A stretch of 64,000 nucleotides of DNA from NCBI GenBank assembly GCA_027624855.1, contig JAQBTQ010000013.1:1-64000 (forward strand), given 5' to 3'. Made by a program: the position numbers and the translations under genes. Positions 35,358 through 42,599 of the stretch are shown piece by piece; the first letter of the stretch is position 1; the number at the start of each line of letters is the position of its first letter. This DNA is from Bacteroidota bacterium (GTDB lineage: Bacteria; Bacteroidota; Bacteroidia; Flavobacteriales_D; Sanyastnellaceae). The notes beneath the pieces are model-generated. The model made no database searches, was not told where the DNA came from, and worked only from the letters and a program-made list of their open reading frames with translations.

Positions 35358-35864
35358 ATGCAAACAGAATTGATAACTCTGAAACAAATGGCATTCACCT
35401 CGGCGTTATTCATCGCAATTATGGGTTGCAATGATGCTACAACAGAATCATCTTCACAAGGGGAAACGCCCCCTCAAACTTTCTACGGATCAGTTATTGA
35501 ATTGGACGGAGCTGTGGATGCGGCAGGTTTGCGGGAGCGCTTGTCGGATACAGGGCGAGCTGCGGTGCGGTTTGAAGGCGAGGTGACGGCAACGTGTGCT
35601 AAGAAGGGATGCTGGATGGATGTTGCATCTGGCGAGGACACCGTGTTTGTGAGGTTTTTGGATTATGGGTTTTTCGTGCCCACTGAGGGAGCGGAAGGAA
35701 AGCGCACCGTTATCGAGGGTGAGGCGTTCTTTGATACGATTACGGTGGAGATGCGTCGGCATTATGCAGAAGATGCGGGAATGGCTGCAGAAGAGATTGC
35801 GGCGATTACAGAACCAGAGTTGCGCTTAGCCTTTATGGCCACAGGGGTGATGATCGAAGATTGA
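35358..35864 (+). CDS. DUF4920 lipoprotein
   Basis: A 168-aa predicted lipoprotein (lipobox AIMGC, Cys about 24). The DUF4920-type domain has the conserved Cys-Lys-Lys-Gly-Cys-Trp-Met motif (CAKKGCWMDV), a likely metal site, then VRFLDYGFFVPTEG and EGEAF. The function of the family is not established. ATG 35358 is used; ATG 35388 (10 codons later) would also leave a signal sequence. The next gene, a monohaem cytochrome, begins 3 bp after its stop, so the two are an operon. Confidence 0.78.
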   Translation: MQTELITLKQMAFTSALFIAIMGCNDATTESSSQGETPPQTFYGSVIELDGAVDAAGLRERLSDTGRAAVRFEGEVTATCAKKGCWMDVASGEDTVFVRFLDYGFFVPTEGAEGKRTVIEGEAFFDTITVEMRRHYAEDAGMAAEEIAAITEPELRLAFMATGVMIED

Positions 35865-35867
35865 CCC

Positions 35868-36317
35868 ATGAAGATGATCCGAATTTCTAGCCGAATGGGT
35901 GCGGTTTGCTCGCTGCTAACGCTTGCGTTGCTGCTTAATCGATGTGGAGAGTCCACCAACGCCGATGTTCCCAAGTTAGCCCCTACCCAACCCAATGAAT
36001 CCTCTGAATTGGCTCATGCGATGAGGGTGTTGGACGCCGAATTGATGGAGTTGAAATCCATATTCGGACAAACCGAATCCGCATGGGATGGAGCGACCAT
36101 TTCATCTCTTGATTTGAACCAGTTGGAGCCGACCGATAGCAGCATGTTGGTCGAGGGCTACACAGCCTATGCTATTGCTTTTTCGAAGCAGGTAGATGCG
36201 TTTAATCTTGGGCCAAATGCTCAAACATATGATGGAGTGGTAACGGGATGCCTCAACTGCCATCAGCGAGCTTGCCCGGGACCGCTGGAGCGGATTTCGA
36301 AGCGACTGATTGAGTGA
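35868..36317 (+). CDS. Monohaem c-type cytochrome-like protein
   Basis: A 149-aa exported protein with signal sequence (about residues 1-26, possibly ending in LNRC). The mature part is helical (four helices) and has one haem-binding motif CLNCH near the C-terminus (VVTGCLNCHQRACPGPLERI). This resembles the class II cytochrome c layout, in which the CxxCH lies in the last helix. It is predicted to be a periplasmic electron carrier or sensor, cotranscribed with the DUF4920 gene. Confidence 0.75.
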   Translation: MKMIRISSRMGAVCSLLTLALLLNRCGESTNADVPKLAPTQPNESSELAHAMRVLDAELMELKSIFGQTESAWDGATISSLDLNQLEPTDSSMLVEGYTAYAIAFSKQVDAFNLGPNAQTYDGVVTGCLNCHQRACPGPLERISKRLIE

Positions 36318-36354
36318 GATTATGGAATTGGAGCATTCGCATTAGCGCAAAAGA

Positions 36355-36380
36355 AAAGACGCATAAAGCGTCTTTTTTCT
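36355..36380 (+). terminator. Terminator after the cytochrome gene
   Basis: Stem aaaagacgc/gcgtctttt around loop ataaa (36355-36363 with 36369-36377), followed by T residues. The A-rich left flank allows use on the minus strand for the gene at 36408 as well. Confidence 0.88.
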
Positions 36381-36407
36381 TTCAATCACGATGCTTATCA
36401 ATCAGGA

Positions 36408-36734
36408 TCAATAATAATAATCGTCATACATAAAAGGGTCATCCATCATCATCGACCCAATCAGGGCTCCATATAAAAGCCAATAGCCAATAGTAAATAA
36501 GAAATAAATTATGCTGAGGATGAGCCCGATAATTGCTAAAATTCTTCCGGTTTTTAGTGCTGAATAATTGCTGTATTCTCCTTCAGTTCCAGCTTGAACA
36601 AGGGCCAGATCTTTTTTCGCCATGGACAATGCAATGGCGCCACAGATGATACCTACAATGCCAAAGCACCAGCAACAGACGATGGAAACAATACCGAGAA
36701 CCAGTACTGTGGTCGCATTTGGTAAATTTTTCAT
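36408..36734 (-). CDS. CCC-motif membrane protein (DUF4190-like)
   Basis: A 108-aa membrane protein with two long hydrophobic segments (about residues 9-38 and 62-92) and an acidic, Tyr-rich cytoplasmic or external tail (MMMDDPFMYDDYYY). The CCWC cluster in TM1 and the interhelix ALSMAKKDLALVQAG are marks of the CCC-motif/DUF4190 family, which commonly sits next to DUF2752 genes in Bacteroidota. It follows the DUF2752 gene by 32 bp. Function unknown. Confidence 0.78.
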   Translation of the reverse strand: MKNLPNATTVLVLGIVSIVCCWCFGIVGIICGAIALSMAKKDLALVQAGTEGEYSNYSALKTGRILAIIGLILSIIYFLFTIGYWLLYGALIGSMMMDDPFMYDDYYY

Positions 36735-36766
36735 TAGAGTATAAGGGTATATAGGGATAATTAATT

Positions 36767-37045
36767 TTATATCAACATTTTAACAGCATAAGCAAAAATC
36801 ACAGTTATCGAATGAATGATTCCCGTAATTAAAACAACTTTTGGTCCGATCTTAAATCTCCTATTCAGCAAAAATAGGCCGCTCAACACAAGTGGAAGGG
36901 CTGTGTAAACTGGTGGATACAATTCGAACGCGGCCTGGAAATCACCTTTAAAGAGCAACGCAAGAGCGCGCTGCATTCCACAACCCGGACAGTCAATTCC
37001 GAAAATCATTTTGTTTAGACAAGGCAGCATCCAAGATTCATGCAT
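36767..37045 (-). CDS. DUF2752 membrane protein (second copy)
   Basis: A 92-aa DUF2752 protein with the signature LPCLNKMIFGIDCPGCGMQRALALLFKG (about residues 7-34) and two TM segments. ATG 37045 is chosen; an in-frame TTG at 37117 would add an unlike, basic prefix. It is paired with the CCC-motif gene downstream. The paralogue at 26297 is paired with CD225 instead. Confidence 0.75.
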   Translation of the reverse strand: MHESWMLPCLNKMIFGIDCPGCGMQRALALLFKGDFQAAFELYPPVYTALPLVLSGLFLLNRRFKIGPKVVLITGIIHSITVIFAYAVKMLI

Positions 37046-37192
37046 GGGGCAATTTAATCTTTTTTGACAAATAAAAAAGTGTCGGCTCCGAGAATTTCCT
37101 GAACGTTCAAAACCCAAAATCTGTTGGAGTGATTGACAGGGGTTGAAGGATTATTTCAAGAATATGAAGCAATTAATGCATATTATTGAAAT

Positions 37193-38137
37193 ATGTTTAA
37201 TCGTCATCTAGTCTCCATCGTCGCATTAATATTTCATTTTTCTGGGTCGAGTCAATTGCCTTCTGTTGACATCGAATCCATGAATAAAAAGGATTTGAGG
37301 GAATACATTCTCCAATGCCATTCCAAAATCGATGATTTATCAGATGAATTGAATCGTCTTCAGACCAGTTTATCTGACTTGAAATCGTCGAGTGAATTGC
37401 AAATTGGTGGATTGAATGACTCCATACAATCTTTGATAGCATCAAGCGCAAAGGCCTCCGCTGAACTCGTTGAGTTGAGTGAATTGCTTGAAGAGAGCAA
37501 AAAACGAGCTGAATCAGTGGTCCAGGACGAAAGACGCAAATTGTTGGATGCGGCTTTTCAGGAGCAAACGGTCATTGTGGATTCATCAATCATGCAGTTG
37601 CCTGCAGATGAATTTTATGATTGGTTCGGTCGCGTTCAAGACTATTATGTCGTACATGAAAAGCTTCTTATTGAACTTCGGATTTCTGAAATTGGCGAAG
37701 ATGGTAAGGTGACATTTGTTTCGGTCGGTGAAGATTGGGGTGACGGCGAAATAGATGAATATTCTTATTGTGAATCAACTTATTTTGAGGCTTGGCATAC
37801 AGATGGGTACCCCATTTTGATTGAACAAATTAGACGCTCTTATGGTGCTGGTGGTTCGAATTATGTGAACGCTTATTATGGCGGTGATGGATGGAGCCCA
37901 TTTGAATTTGATGAGCCCTGTTCATGTGAACTAGGAAATTGGCACAGCCAAGAAGATCCCAGAGAAGTTCGAGCGGAATTTTTCGATGGTCGTTTCCTTT
38001 CTTTTTTCAGATTTTGCTGCTCCGATGGGTATGACTGTCCAAGATGTTGCCATGACCGGGAGTTGAAATGCACCTATGAAATTCTTGGCAGGGAAGCCGT
38101 TTTAATCGATACTGAATTTTTTGACGTCAGTGATTGA
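37193..38137 (+). CDS. Exported coiled-coil protein with Cys-rich C-terminus
   Basis: A 314-aa exported protein. The signal peptide is residues 1-20. A coiled coil follows (about 33-115, Leu/Glu/Ser heptads), then a beta-rich domain of acidic, aromatic character (about 125-240), then a cluster of cysteines (CSCELGNW, FRFCCSDGYDCPRCCHDRELKC) that could form a zinc or disulfide knot. I do not recognise the family. Single gene, followed closely by the endonuclease gene, whose possible -33 TTG overlaps this gene's end. Confidence 0.65.
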   Translation: MFNRHLVSIVALIFHFSGSSQLPSVDIESMNKKDLREYILQCHSKIDDLSDELNRLQTSLSDLKSSSELQIGGLNDSIQSLIASSAKASAELVELSELLEESKKRAESVVQDERRKLLDAAFQEQTVIVDSSIMQLPADEFYDWFGRVQDYYVVHEKLLIELRISEIGEDGKVTFVSVGEDWGDGEIDEYSYCESTYFEAWHTDGYPILIEQIRRSYGAGGSNYVNAYYGGDGWSPFEFDEPCSCELGNWHSQEDPREVRAEFFDGRFLSFFRFCCSDGYDCPRCCHDRELKCTYEILGREAVLIDTEFFDVSD

Positions 38138-38175
38138 GGAATGGCGCGAGCGCTATCCTCGAAACGTTTTCGAAC

Positions 38176-38904
38176 ATGTTCTACACCCGTTTCATTCCCT
38201 GCTTGGCCATCTTGTTCATGGTTTCAACGCCACTGAAATCGCAAGATGCCAAATTTGCTCCGCAGTCGAAAGGAATCTTACTCAACAACCCGAGTTATTT
38301 GATCGATTTTGATGAAGATGCGCACATCGCTCATTGGGTGCACTATGAATTACTCGCTCACGAAACAATGGGCGCTGTGACCCGGTCAGATGATTTCAGG
38401 AAGGACGACCGAGTCTCCTCAAGCGCTTCACCCTCCGATTACAAGGGATCGGGGTATGATCGTGGACACATCAAACCAGCAGCCGATTCAAAATCATCTT
38501 CAGATGAAATGTCCACTTCATTTTTGATGACCAACATGTTGCCTCAAACGCCTTCCCTGAATCGAGGAAAGTGGAAAGCGTTAGAAGACCTCGTGCGCAG
38601 TTGGGCAGTGGAATATGGAGGGGTACACATCACTTCAGGGCCCACGCCTGAGTCGTTCGGTGAACTCCGCGGTGAGGTGGAGATTCCTGCGGGGTGCTGG
38701 AAAGCCTTGCTGCGAACGGTGCCAGGTGATACCTTGACCATTGCTTTTTTGTTGCCAAACACCAAACGCATTGAAGGAGATCTGCAGGACTTTGCGTTGC
38801 CCGTGGATGAACTGGAGCAGCTATTGGGGGTAGACCTATTTCCGGCTCTCCCTGATGCCATCGAAAACCGAATTGAACGATCAATAAATTTTGATGAGTG
38901 GTGA
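38176..38904 (+). CDS. DNA/RNA non-specific endonuclease (NucA family)
   Basis: A 242-aa exported nuclease of the beta-beta-alpha-metal type. The signal peptide is residues 1-21. Active-site motif DRGHIKPAAD (about residues 94-103), with catalytic His in DRGH, and the downstream Mg-binding Asn region SFLMTNMLPQTPSLNRGKW. Probably degrades extracellular nucleic acids for nutrient use. ATG 38176 is chosen because the in-frame TTG at 38134 would overlap the preceding gene. A weak promoter (TTG 38134-38136, TATCCTCG 38154-38161) is possible. Confidence 0.88.
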   Translation: MFYTRFIPCLAILFMVSTPLKSQDAKFAPQSKGILLNNPSYLIDFDEDAHIAHWVHYELLAHETMGAVTRSDDFRKDDRVSSSASPSDYKGSGYDRGHIKPAADSKSSSDEMSTSFLMTNMLPQTPSLNRGKWKALEDLVRSWAVEYGGVHITSGPTPESFGELRGEVEIPAGCWKALLRTVPGDTLTIAFLLPNTKRIEGDLQDFALPVDELEQLLGVDLFPALPDAIENRIERSINFDEW

Positions 38905-38927
38905 GGGAGGAGTCAATCTTTGATCTC

Positions 38928-38972
38928 ACCAAAAACCCCGTCAAGCGTTGGTGAAACCATTGCAAGACGGGG
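38928..38972 (-). terminator. Terminator for the DUF4878 gene
   Basis: Extended hairpin: outer arms ccccgtc (38936-38942) and gacgggg (38966-38972), inner arms tggt/acca. The aaaaa run on its left is a T run on the minus strand, matching the gene that ends at 38999. Confidence 0.7.
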
Positions 38973-38998
38973 TAGAGAATAATTCGAGTTTCTATTTC

Positions 38999-39376
38999 TT
39001 ACATGTCGACGACGTACCAGAGCCCCTCGTGTTGCTCCAATTGAATCTTTTCCTTGCCTTCGCCTGTAATAATCAATTTAATTTTAGCCGATGTCCCTTC
39101 GACTTTAATGACTTCCGTGTGGTACGGGTTCAGTAGTTTGGATTGCATCCGTTGAACCCGCTTTTCGTTTCCACATAGATCCTTCGTTGCCCTCTCCACA
39201 ACGTCCGGGTGAACATAGGTCATGGCCAATTCGCAATCGCCTTGGGCCAAAGCACCCGCAAAAGCTAAAAGTGCGGATTCGGGGTCATTTTGGTCGGAAG
39301 CGCACGAAGTAAAGCCGATCACGAATAAAAGTGCCGCAATCGCGAAAAAGGAGGTTTTTTGAATCAAGAAGGGCAT
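38999..39376 (-). CDS. DUF4878-like lipoprotein
   Basis: A 125-aa predicted lipoprotein (lipobox FTSC, Cys about 24). The small alpha/beta domain DPESALLAFAGALAQGDCELAMTYV...LWYVVDM matches the DUF4878/NTF2-like pattern found in lipoproteins of Bacteroidota. Function unknown. ATG 39376 is used; a longer in-frame version would run into the next gene. It follows a small lipoprotein gene by 17 bp. Confidence 0.75.
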   Translation of the reverse strand: MPFLIQKTSFFAIAALLFVIGFTSCASDQNDPESALLAFAGALAQGDCELAMTYVHPDVVERATKDLCGNEKRVQRMQSKLLNPYHTEVIKVEGTSAKIKLIITGEGKEKIQLEQHEGLWYVVDM

Positions 39377-39393
39377 GAAATTGGGGTTAATGG

Positions 39394-39648
39394 TTATTTG
39401 GTTGAAGGAATTTCGCGCATTAATACAAATTCGTAGCCATAAGCGTCTGTGGTGCGGCTTTTTGCTCTTCTCGATCCAACCACTTGCCATCCATCAAGTC
39501 CTAAAGCATTCATTTCGGAGGTAAATGTAACATCGTTGATGAACTCGAAGGTATACTCAAATTGTTTCGGTCCTTGGTTTGTAGCAGGGGGCGTGCAACC
39601 TACGAGGATTCCAGTGGTCAAAATGACCGCAAATATTGACTTTTTCAT
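39394..39648 (-). CDS. Small lipoprotein, DUF4177-like
   Basis: An 84-aa predicted lipoprotein (lipobox LVGC, Cys about 18). The mature domain FEYTFEFINDVTFTSEMNALGLDGWQVV...GYEFVLMRE has the LNxLGxxGWE pattern of DUF4177-type proteins. Start ATG 39648. First gene of a two-lipoprotein operon with the gene at 38999. Confidence 0.7.
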   Translation of the reverse strand: MKKSIFAVILTTGILVGCTPPATNQGPKQFEYTFEFINDVTFTSEMNALGLDGWQVVGSRRAKSRTTDAYGYEFVLMREIPSTK

Positions 39649-39773
39649 GATGCTAAAATTTGGAATGAAATTTAGTTCGATTGAAAGGGTTGAATTCCCA
39701 TGATGGCCCTTGCTTTTTCTACATCCCATTGTTCGTCAAGACCGTTGCGATGATCACCCTAAAATTTCGTTTA

Positions 39774-39781
39774 TAGCTTTG
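39774..39781 (+). promoter_or_regulatory. -7 box TAGCTTTG of the NlpC-like gene
   Basis: TAnnTTTG match ending 16 nt before ATG 39798, implying a leader of about 10-12 nt. The -33 region has no clear TTG at the usual spacing. Confidence 0.45.
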
Positions 39782-39797
39782 CGCAAACATTGATTGC

Positions 39798-40388
39798 ATG
39801 CTTTTTTCGATTGCACCTGCATTGTTCGTGGCACTTATGGATTCTACAGATGCTGTGCAGATTGTTCCAGATTCCTTGGCTTCTGATAGCACAGCAATCG
39901 CCGAGTGGCCTGTTCAGCCTTTGGAATTTTGCCCAAGTGAAGAGGTATTGATTGATTTGACTGCTTTGAAAAACTGCTGTTGTGTCATGGGGGATTGCAG
40001 CAATGAGACCGAAGCGCCAGGTTTGAAAGTGGTGGAAGCTGGAATCCAAATGTTGCGAGATGACATTCAATTGGCGGGCTCCTGTTGGGATTTTATTAAC
40101 GCTGTTTACACCCGAGCAGGGTTTGAACGCAAACAACAAACGATTTACCAAGGAGCAAAGGGCAGCCTCCTGAAAGACCCAGATTTGATTCAACCGGGAG
40201 ACTGGATTTATCATATCAACTATGGCTTTCACAACGTAGGACACAGTGCCATTTTTTTGTGCTGGCAGGATTATGAGCAACGACTGGCACTGACGCTGAG
40301 CCATGTTGGTCAAAACAAACTGCGCGCTGGCAAGCTTGGGGTTTATGACTTGAAAGGAGTCTACAAAATCAAGCGACCACAAGAGTAA
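39798..40388 (+). CDS. Predicted NlpC/P60-like cysteine hydrolase
   Basis: A 196-aa protein. The Cys96 context GSCWDFINAVYTRAGF and His149 context HNVGHSAIFLCW match the catalytic Cys-helix and His-strand of the NlpC/P60 (papain-like) fold, including the PGDW strand just before the His. A CCCVMGDC cluster lies upstream (about 60-67). The N-terminus is hydrophobic but short, so export is uncertain. It would hydrolyse a peptide or amide bond, perhaps in cell wall, but the substrate is unknown. Confidence 0.6.
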   Translation: MLFSIAPALFVALMDSTDAVQIVPDSLASDSTAIAEWPVQPLEFCPSEEVLIDLTALKNCCCVMGDCSNETEAPGLKVVEAGIQMLRDDIQLAGSCWDFINAVYTRAGFERKQQTIYQGAKGSLLKDPDLIQPGDWIYHINYGFHNVGHSAIFLCWQDYEQRLALTLSHVGQNKLRAGKLGVYDLKGVYKIKRPQE

Positions 40389-40405
40389 AGTTGCCGTGGT
40401 CGACT

Positions 40406-42151
40406 TTATTGGTCAGAAGTTCCCGTCTCGATTTCGTAACAAAAGATTGAACGTCCCCGGGTCGCCAGGTAAATCCTATTACCGATGATGACGGGTGACG
40501 ACTCCATCACGCGTTCAAATTCTTTTTTGAAAATGATTTCACCGGTTAATCCATCCAATAAGTAAAATCGTCCGCCGACGTCTGTCAGGAAGAGGTAGAT
40601 GTTGCCTTGGTCATCATAAATGTCAACGGGTGAGGCCCAGGAATAACGATCGAGCGGAACAACAAACGCCTCGTCGCCTGAAGATTTATGGATGGCAACC
40701 AAGGCGCCTTTTCGGTGTTCGTCCGTTCGGGAAAAAATGCAATAAACCAGATCATTTCCTTGATGCTTGCCTATTACAGGACTGGCCAAAATTCCCCCGC
40801 TATTCGGCTTTTCTCCTATGGGACTTCCAAAACATCGCATTCCATAGCGCCAAATTTCCTCACCTGTACTGGCATCGCGTTTCCGCAGGTATGCCGTGCC
40901 CTCGGGTCCCAATAAATCAACTTCGTTTCCGGTGTACAAGAAATAGTTTCCGGGCGTTTCTTCATTAATGGCTATGGTGGCATCGGTATCATCTTCATTG
41001 CGGACATTCCAGACAGGCTTCATGGTTGCAATGTCAAAACACAACACATTGCCTTCGTTGTCCGCAACAAATCCATAAGATCCGATGATGGCTGGGCTGG
41101 ACTCAATTCCGTAGTGACTCATCCCATCTACACTGTATCGCAATCTTTTGAGGCCGTGAATTTGATGCAATGAATCCATGGCAAAGGTGTAGATCAAGCC
41201 ATTTTCTGCGGGCCAAATAACTTGGCCTGTGGCTGAATTTATCACGGGGTTGCTATCAAAAGCGCCCCATTCCCTAGGCGCCAATCGATCGAAGCCGTTG
41301 ATGTGAAAGTGTTCTTCACGATCAAACATATCGAATACATAGGCACCCATCCGAGATGTTTTCGGGATGCCTTGCCCGACATACAACAACCCATTTTTGC
41401 GGGGGTCAACCGAAATGCTTCCTTTGATGGGATTGCCGATCGAAAGGTGCTCGCGGGTCTCAATTCCACGAGCCGCGTCGATGAAGTAGATGTTCCCACA
41501 TAGCGACCCGATAATGACTTCCATGGCGCTATCGTCGCCTAAAAATTTGGGGTCTTCAATTCCGAGTTTGATTTTTTCTTCTGCGCTCCATTGAACCAGT
41601 GAAGGCTGTCCGGTCCATCCTGCTCCGCCTCCCCACTTTCCATACTTGGTTTGGACGGTATCATAAGCCGTTCGGAAGTGCCAAATTTCTCTGACTCCCG
41701 TCGGCCTTCCTGCTATGGTACCTCTAGACGGTTGATTGCGCATTGCGTTGCCACGGAAGCAGAAAACACTGAGTGAGTCTGTAGAATATTGATAGCCAAA
41801 CGGTGCAGATTGAAATCCATTGGCCAGGGAATCGCGGGGTTCAATGGTGATTTCAAATTCAAAATCCTCGGACAATCTTGAAACGGGGATAAAGCCGTCG
41901 TCAACAGCAGGGGCCGAATGCGACGTGTCCGTATTCAGTGAATCCGGTTGTTCTTTATCGAGAATCGATGTTGGTCGTGACTCTGTTACGCCCGATGAAC
42001 AGCCGATCAAATTGACGATTATCGCTGTGATGAATGCGGTAAAGGTGATTTTGCACTTGTTGCCAAGAGAAGGCTTATACCAAATCAATGCATCGGAATT
42101 TGTTAGGCTCAAGGAACAGTATCCATTGTTGTTTTTTTTAATAAATTCCAC
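40406..42151 (-). CDS. PQQ/BamB-like beta-propeller lipoprotein
   Basis: Up to 581 aa. A hydrophobic segment ending in the lipobox-like NLIGC (about residue 51) is followed by an eight-blade-type PQQ/BamB propeller with repeated motifs (IYFIDAARG, LLYVGQG, VLCFDIATMKPVW, YLRKRDASTGEEIWRYG, FYLLDGLTGEIIF, SIFCYEIETG). The start is uncertain: GTG 42151 gives an unusually long n-region, and two in-frame TTGs (codons 14 and 22) would give a normal lipoprotein signal. Propellers of this sort often scaffold outer-membrane complexes, but the partner is unknown. It is convergent with the NlpC-like gene. Confidence 0.75.
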   Translation of the reverse strand: MEFIKKNNNGYCSLSLTNSDALIWYKPSLGNKCKITFTAFITAIIVNLIGCSSGVTESRPTSILDKEQPDSLNTDTSHSAPAVDDGFIPVSRLSEDFEFEITIEPRDSLANGFQSAPFGYQYSTDSLSVFCFRGNAMRNQPSRGTIAGRPTGVREIWHFRTAYDTVQTKYGKWGGGAGWTGQPSLVQWSAEEKIKLGIEDPKFLGDDSAMEVIIGSLCGNIYFIDAARGIETREHLSIGNPIKGSISVDPRKNGLLYVGQGIPKTSRMGAYVFDMFDREEHFHINGFDRLAPREWGAFDSNPVINSATGQVIWPAENGLIYTFAMDSLHQIHGLKRLRYSVDGMSHYGIESSPAIIGSYGFVADNEGNVLCFDIATMKPVWNVRNEDDTDATIAINEETPGNYFLYTGNEVDLLGPEGTAYLRKRDASTGEEIWRYGMRCFGSPIGEKPNSGGILASPVIGKHQGNDLVYCIFSRTDEHRKGALVAIHKSSGDEAFVVPLDRYSWASPVDIYDDQGNIYLFLTDVGGRFYLLDGLTGEIIFKKEFERVMESSPVIIGNRIYLATRGRSIFCYEIETGTSDQ

Positions 42152-42177
42152 GAATTATGAACGAATCACTCAACACT

Positions 42178-42579
42178 ATGATCTATTCCGCGACTCTTAA
42201 AAATTGGATGCTAATCGCATTGTGTAACGTTTCGATTGGATTAATGGCACAAGGGGTGCCTTGGAATTACGAAGGGTACATCCATACGTATCCCATTAAA
42301 GCATGGATTGAATACGGAGAAGCAGAATTTTCAGGTGCAGGGGGCTATTATGTACCCATTTCAGGATATTACTATTATCCTCGACATGAGAAAAAGATCT
42401 ACTTCACGGGTGAATGCTCAGGCTCGGGATACATTTCGCTGAGCACCCGCTCCAATGGCAAGGACGAAAGGGAATACTTTGATGGTGAATTCACCAACTC
42501 CATGCTTGAAGATTTCGAAGGAACATGGCAACAGGGCAATAAAACATTGTCATTTGAGCTGAGTCCGATAGACGATTGA
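42178..42579 (+). CDS. Small exported protein of unknown function
   Basis: A 133-aa protein with a signal peptide (LIALCNVSIGLMAQ). The mature part is Tyr/Gly-rich with beta character (IHTYPIKAWIEYGEAEF, GGYYVPISGYYYYPRHEK, ECSGSGYISLSTRSNGKDE, FEGTWQQGNKTLSFELSP), resembling a small lipocalin- or C1q-like sandwich, but no family is recognised. ATG 42178 is chosen; ATG 42208 also leaves a signal peptide. It is followed by the deiminase gene after 20 bp on the same strand. Confidence 0.6.
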   Translation: MIYSATLKNWMLIALCNVSIGLMAQGVPWNYEGYIHTYPIKAWIEYGEAEFSGAGGYYVPISGYYYYPRHEKKIYFTGECSGSGYISLSTRSNGKDEREYFDGEFTNSMLEDFEGTWQQGNKTLSFELSPIDD

Positions 42580-42599
42580 TCTTGCATTACCTTGGGAGG

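Noticed and set aside
39771-40382. 203-codon minus-strand frame opposite the NlpC-like gene
   Set aside because: The plus-strand frame has a Cys/His catalytic pattern and an upstream -7 box; the antisense product looks random.
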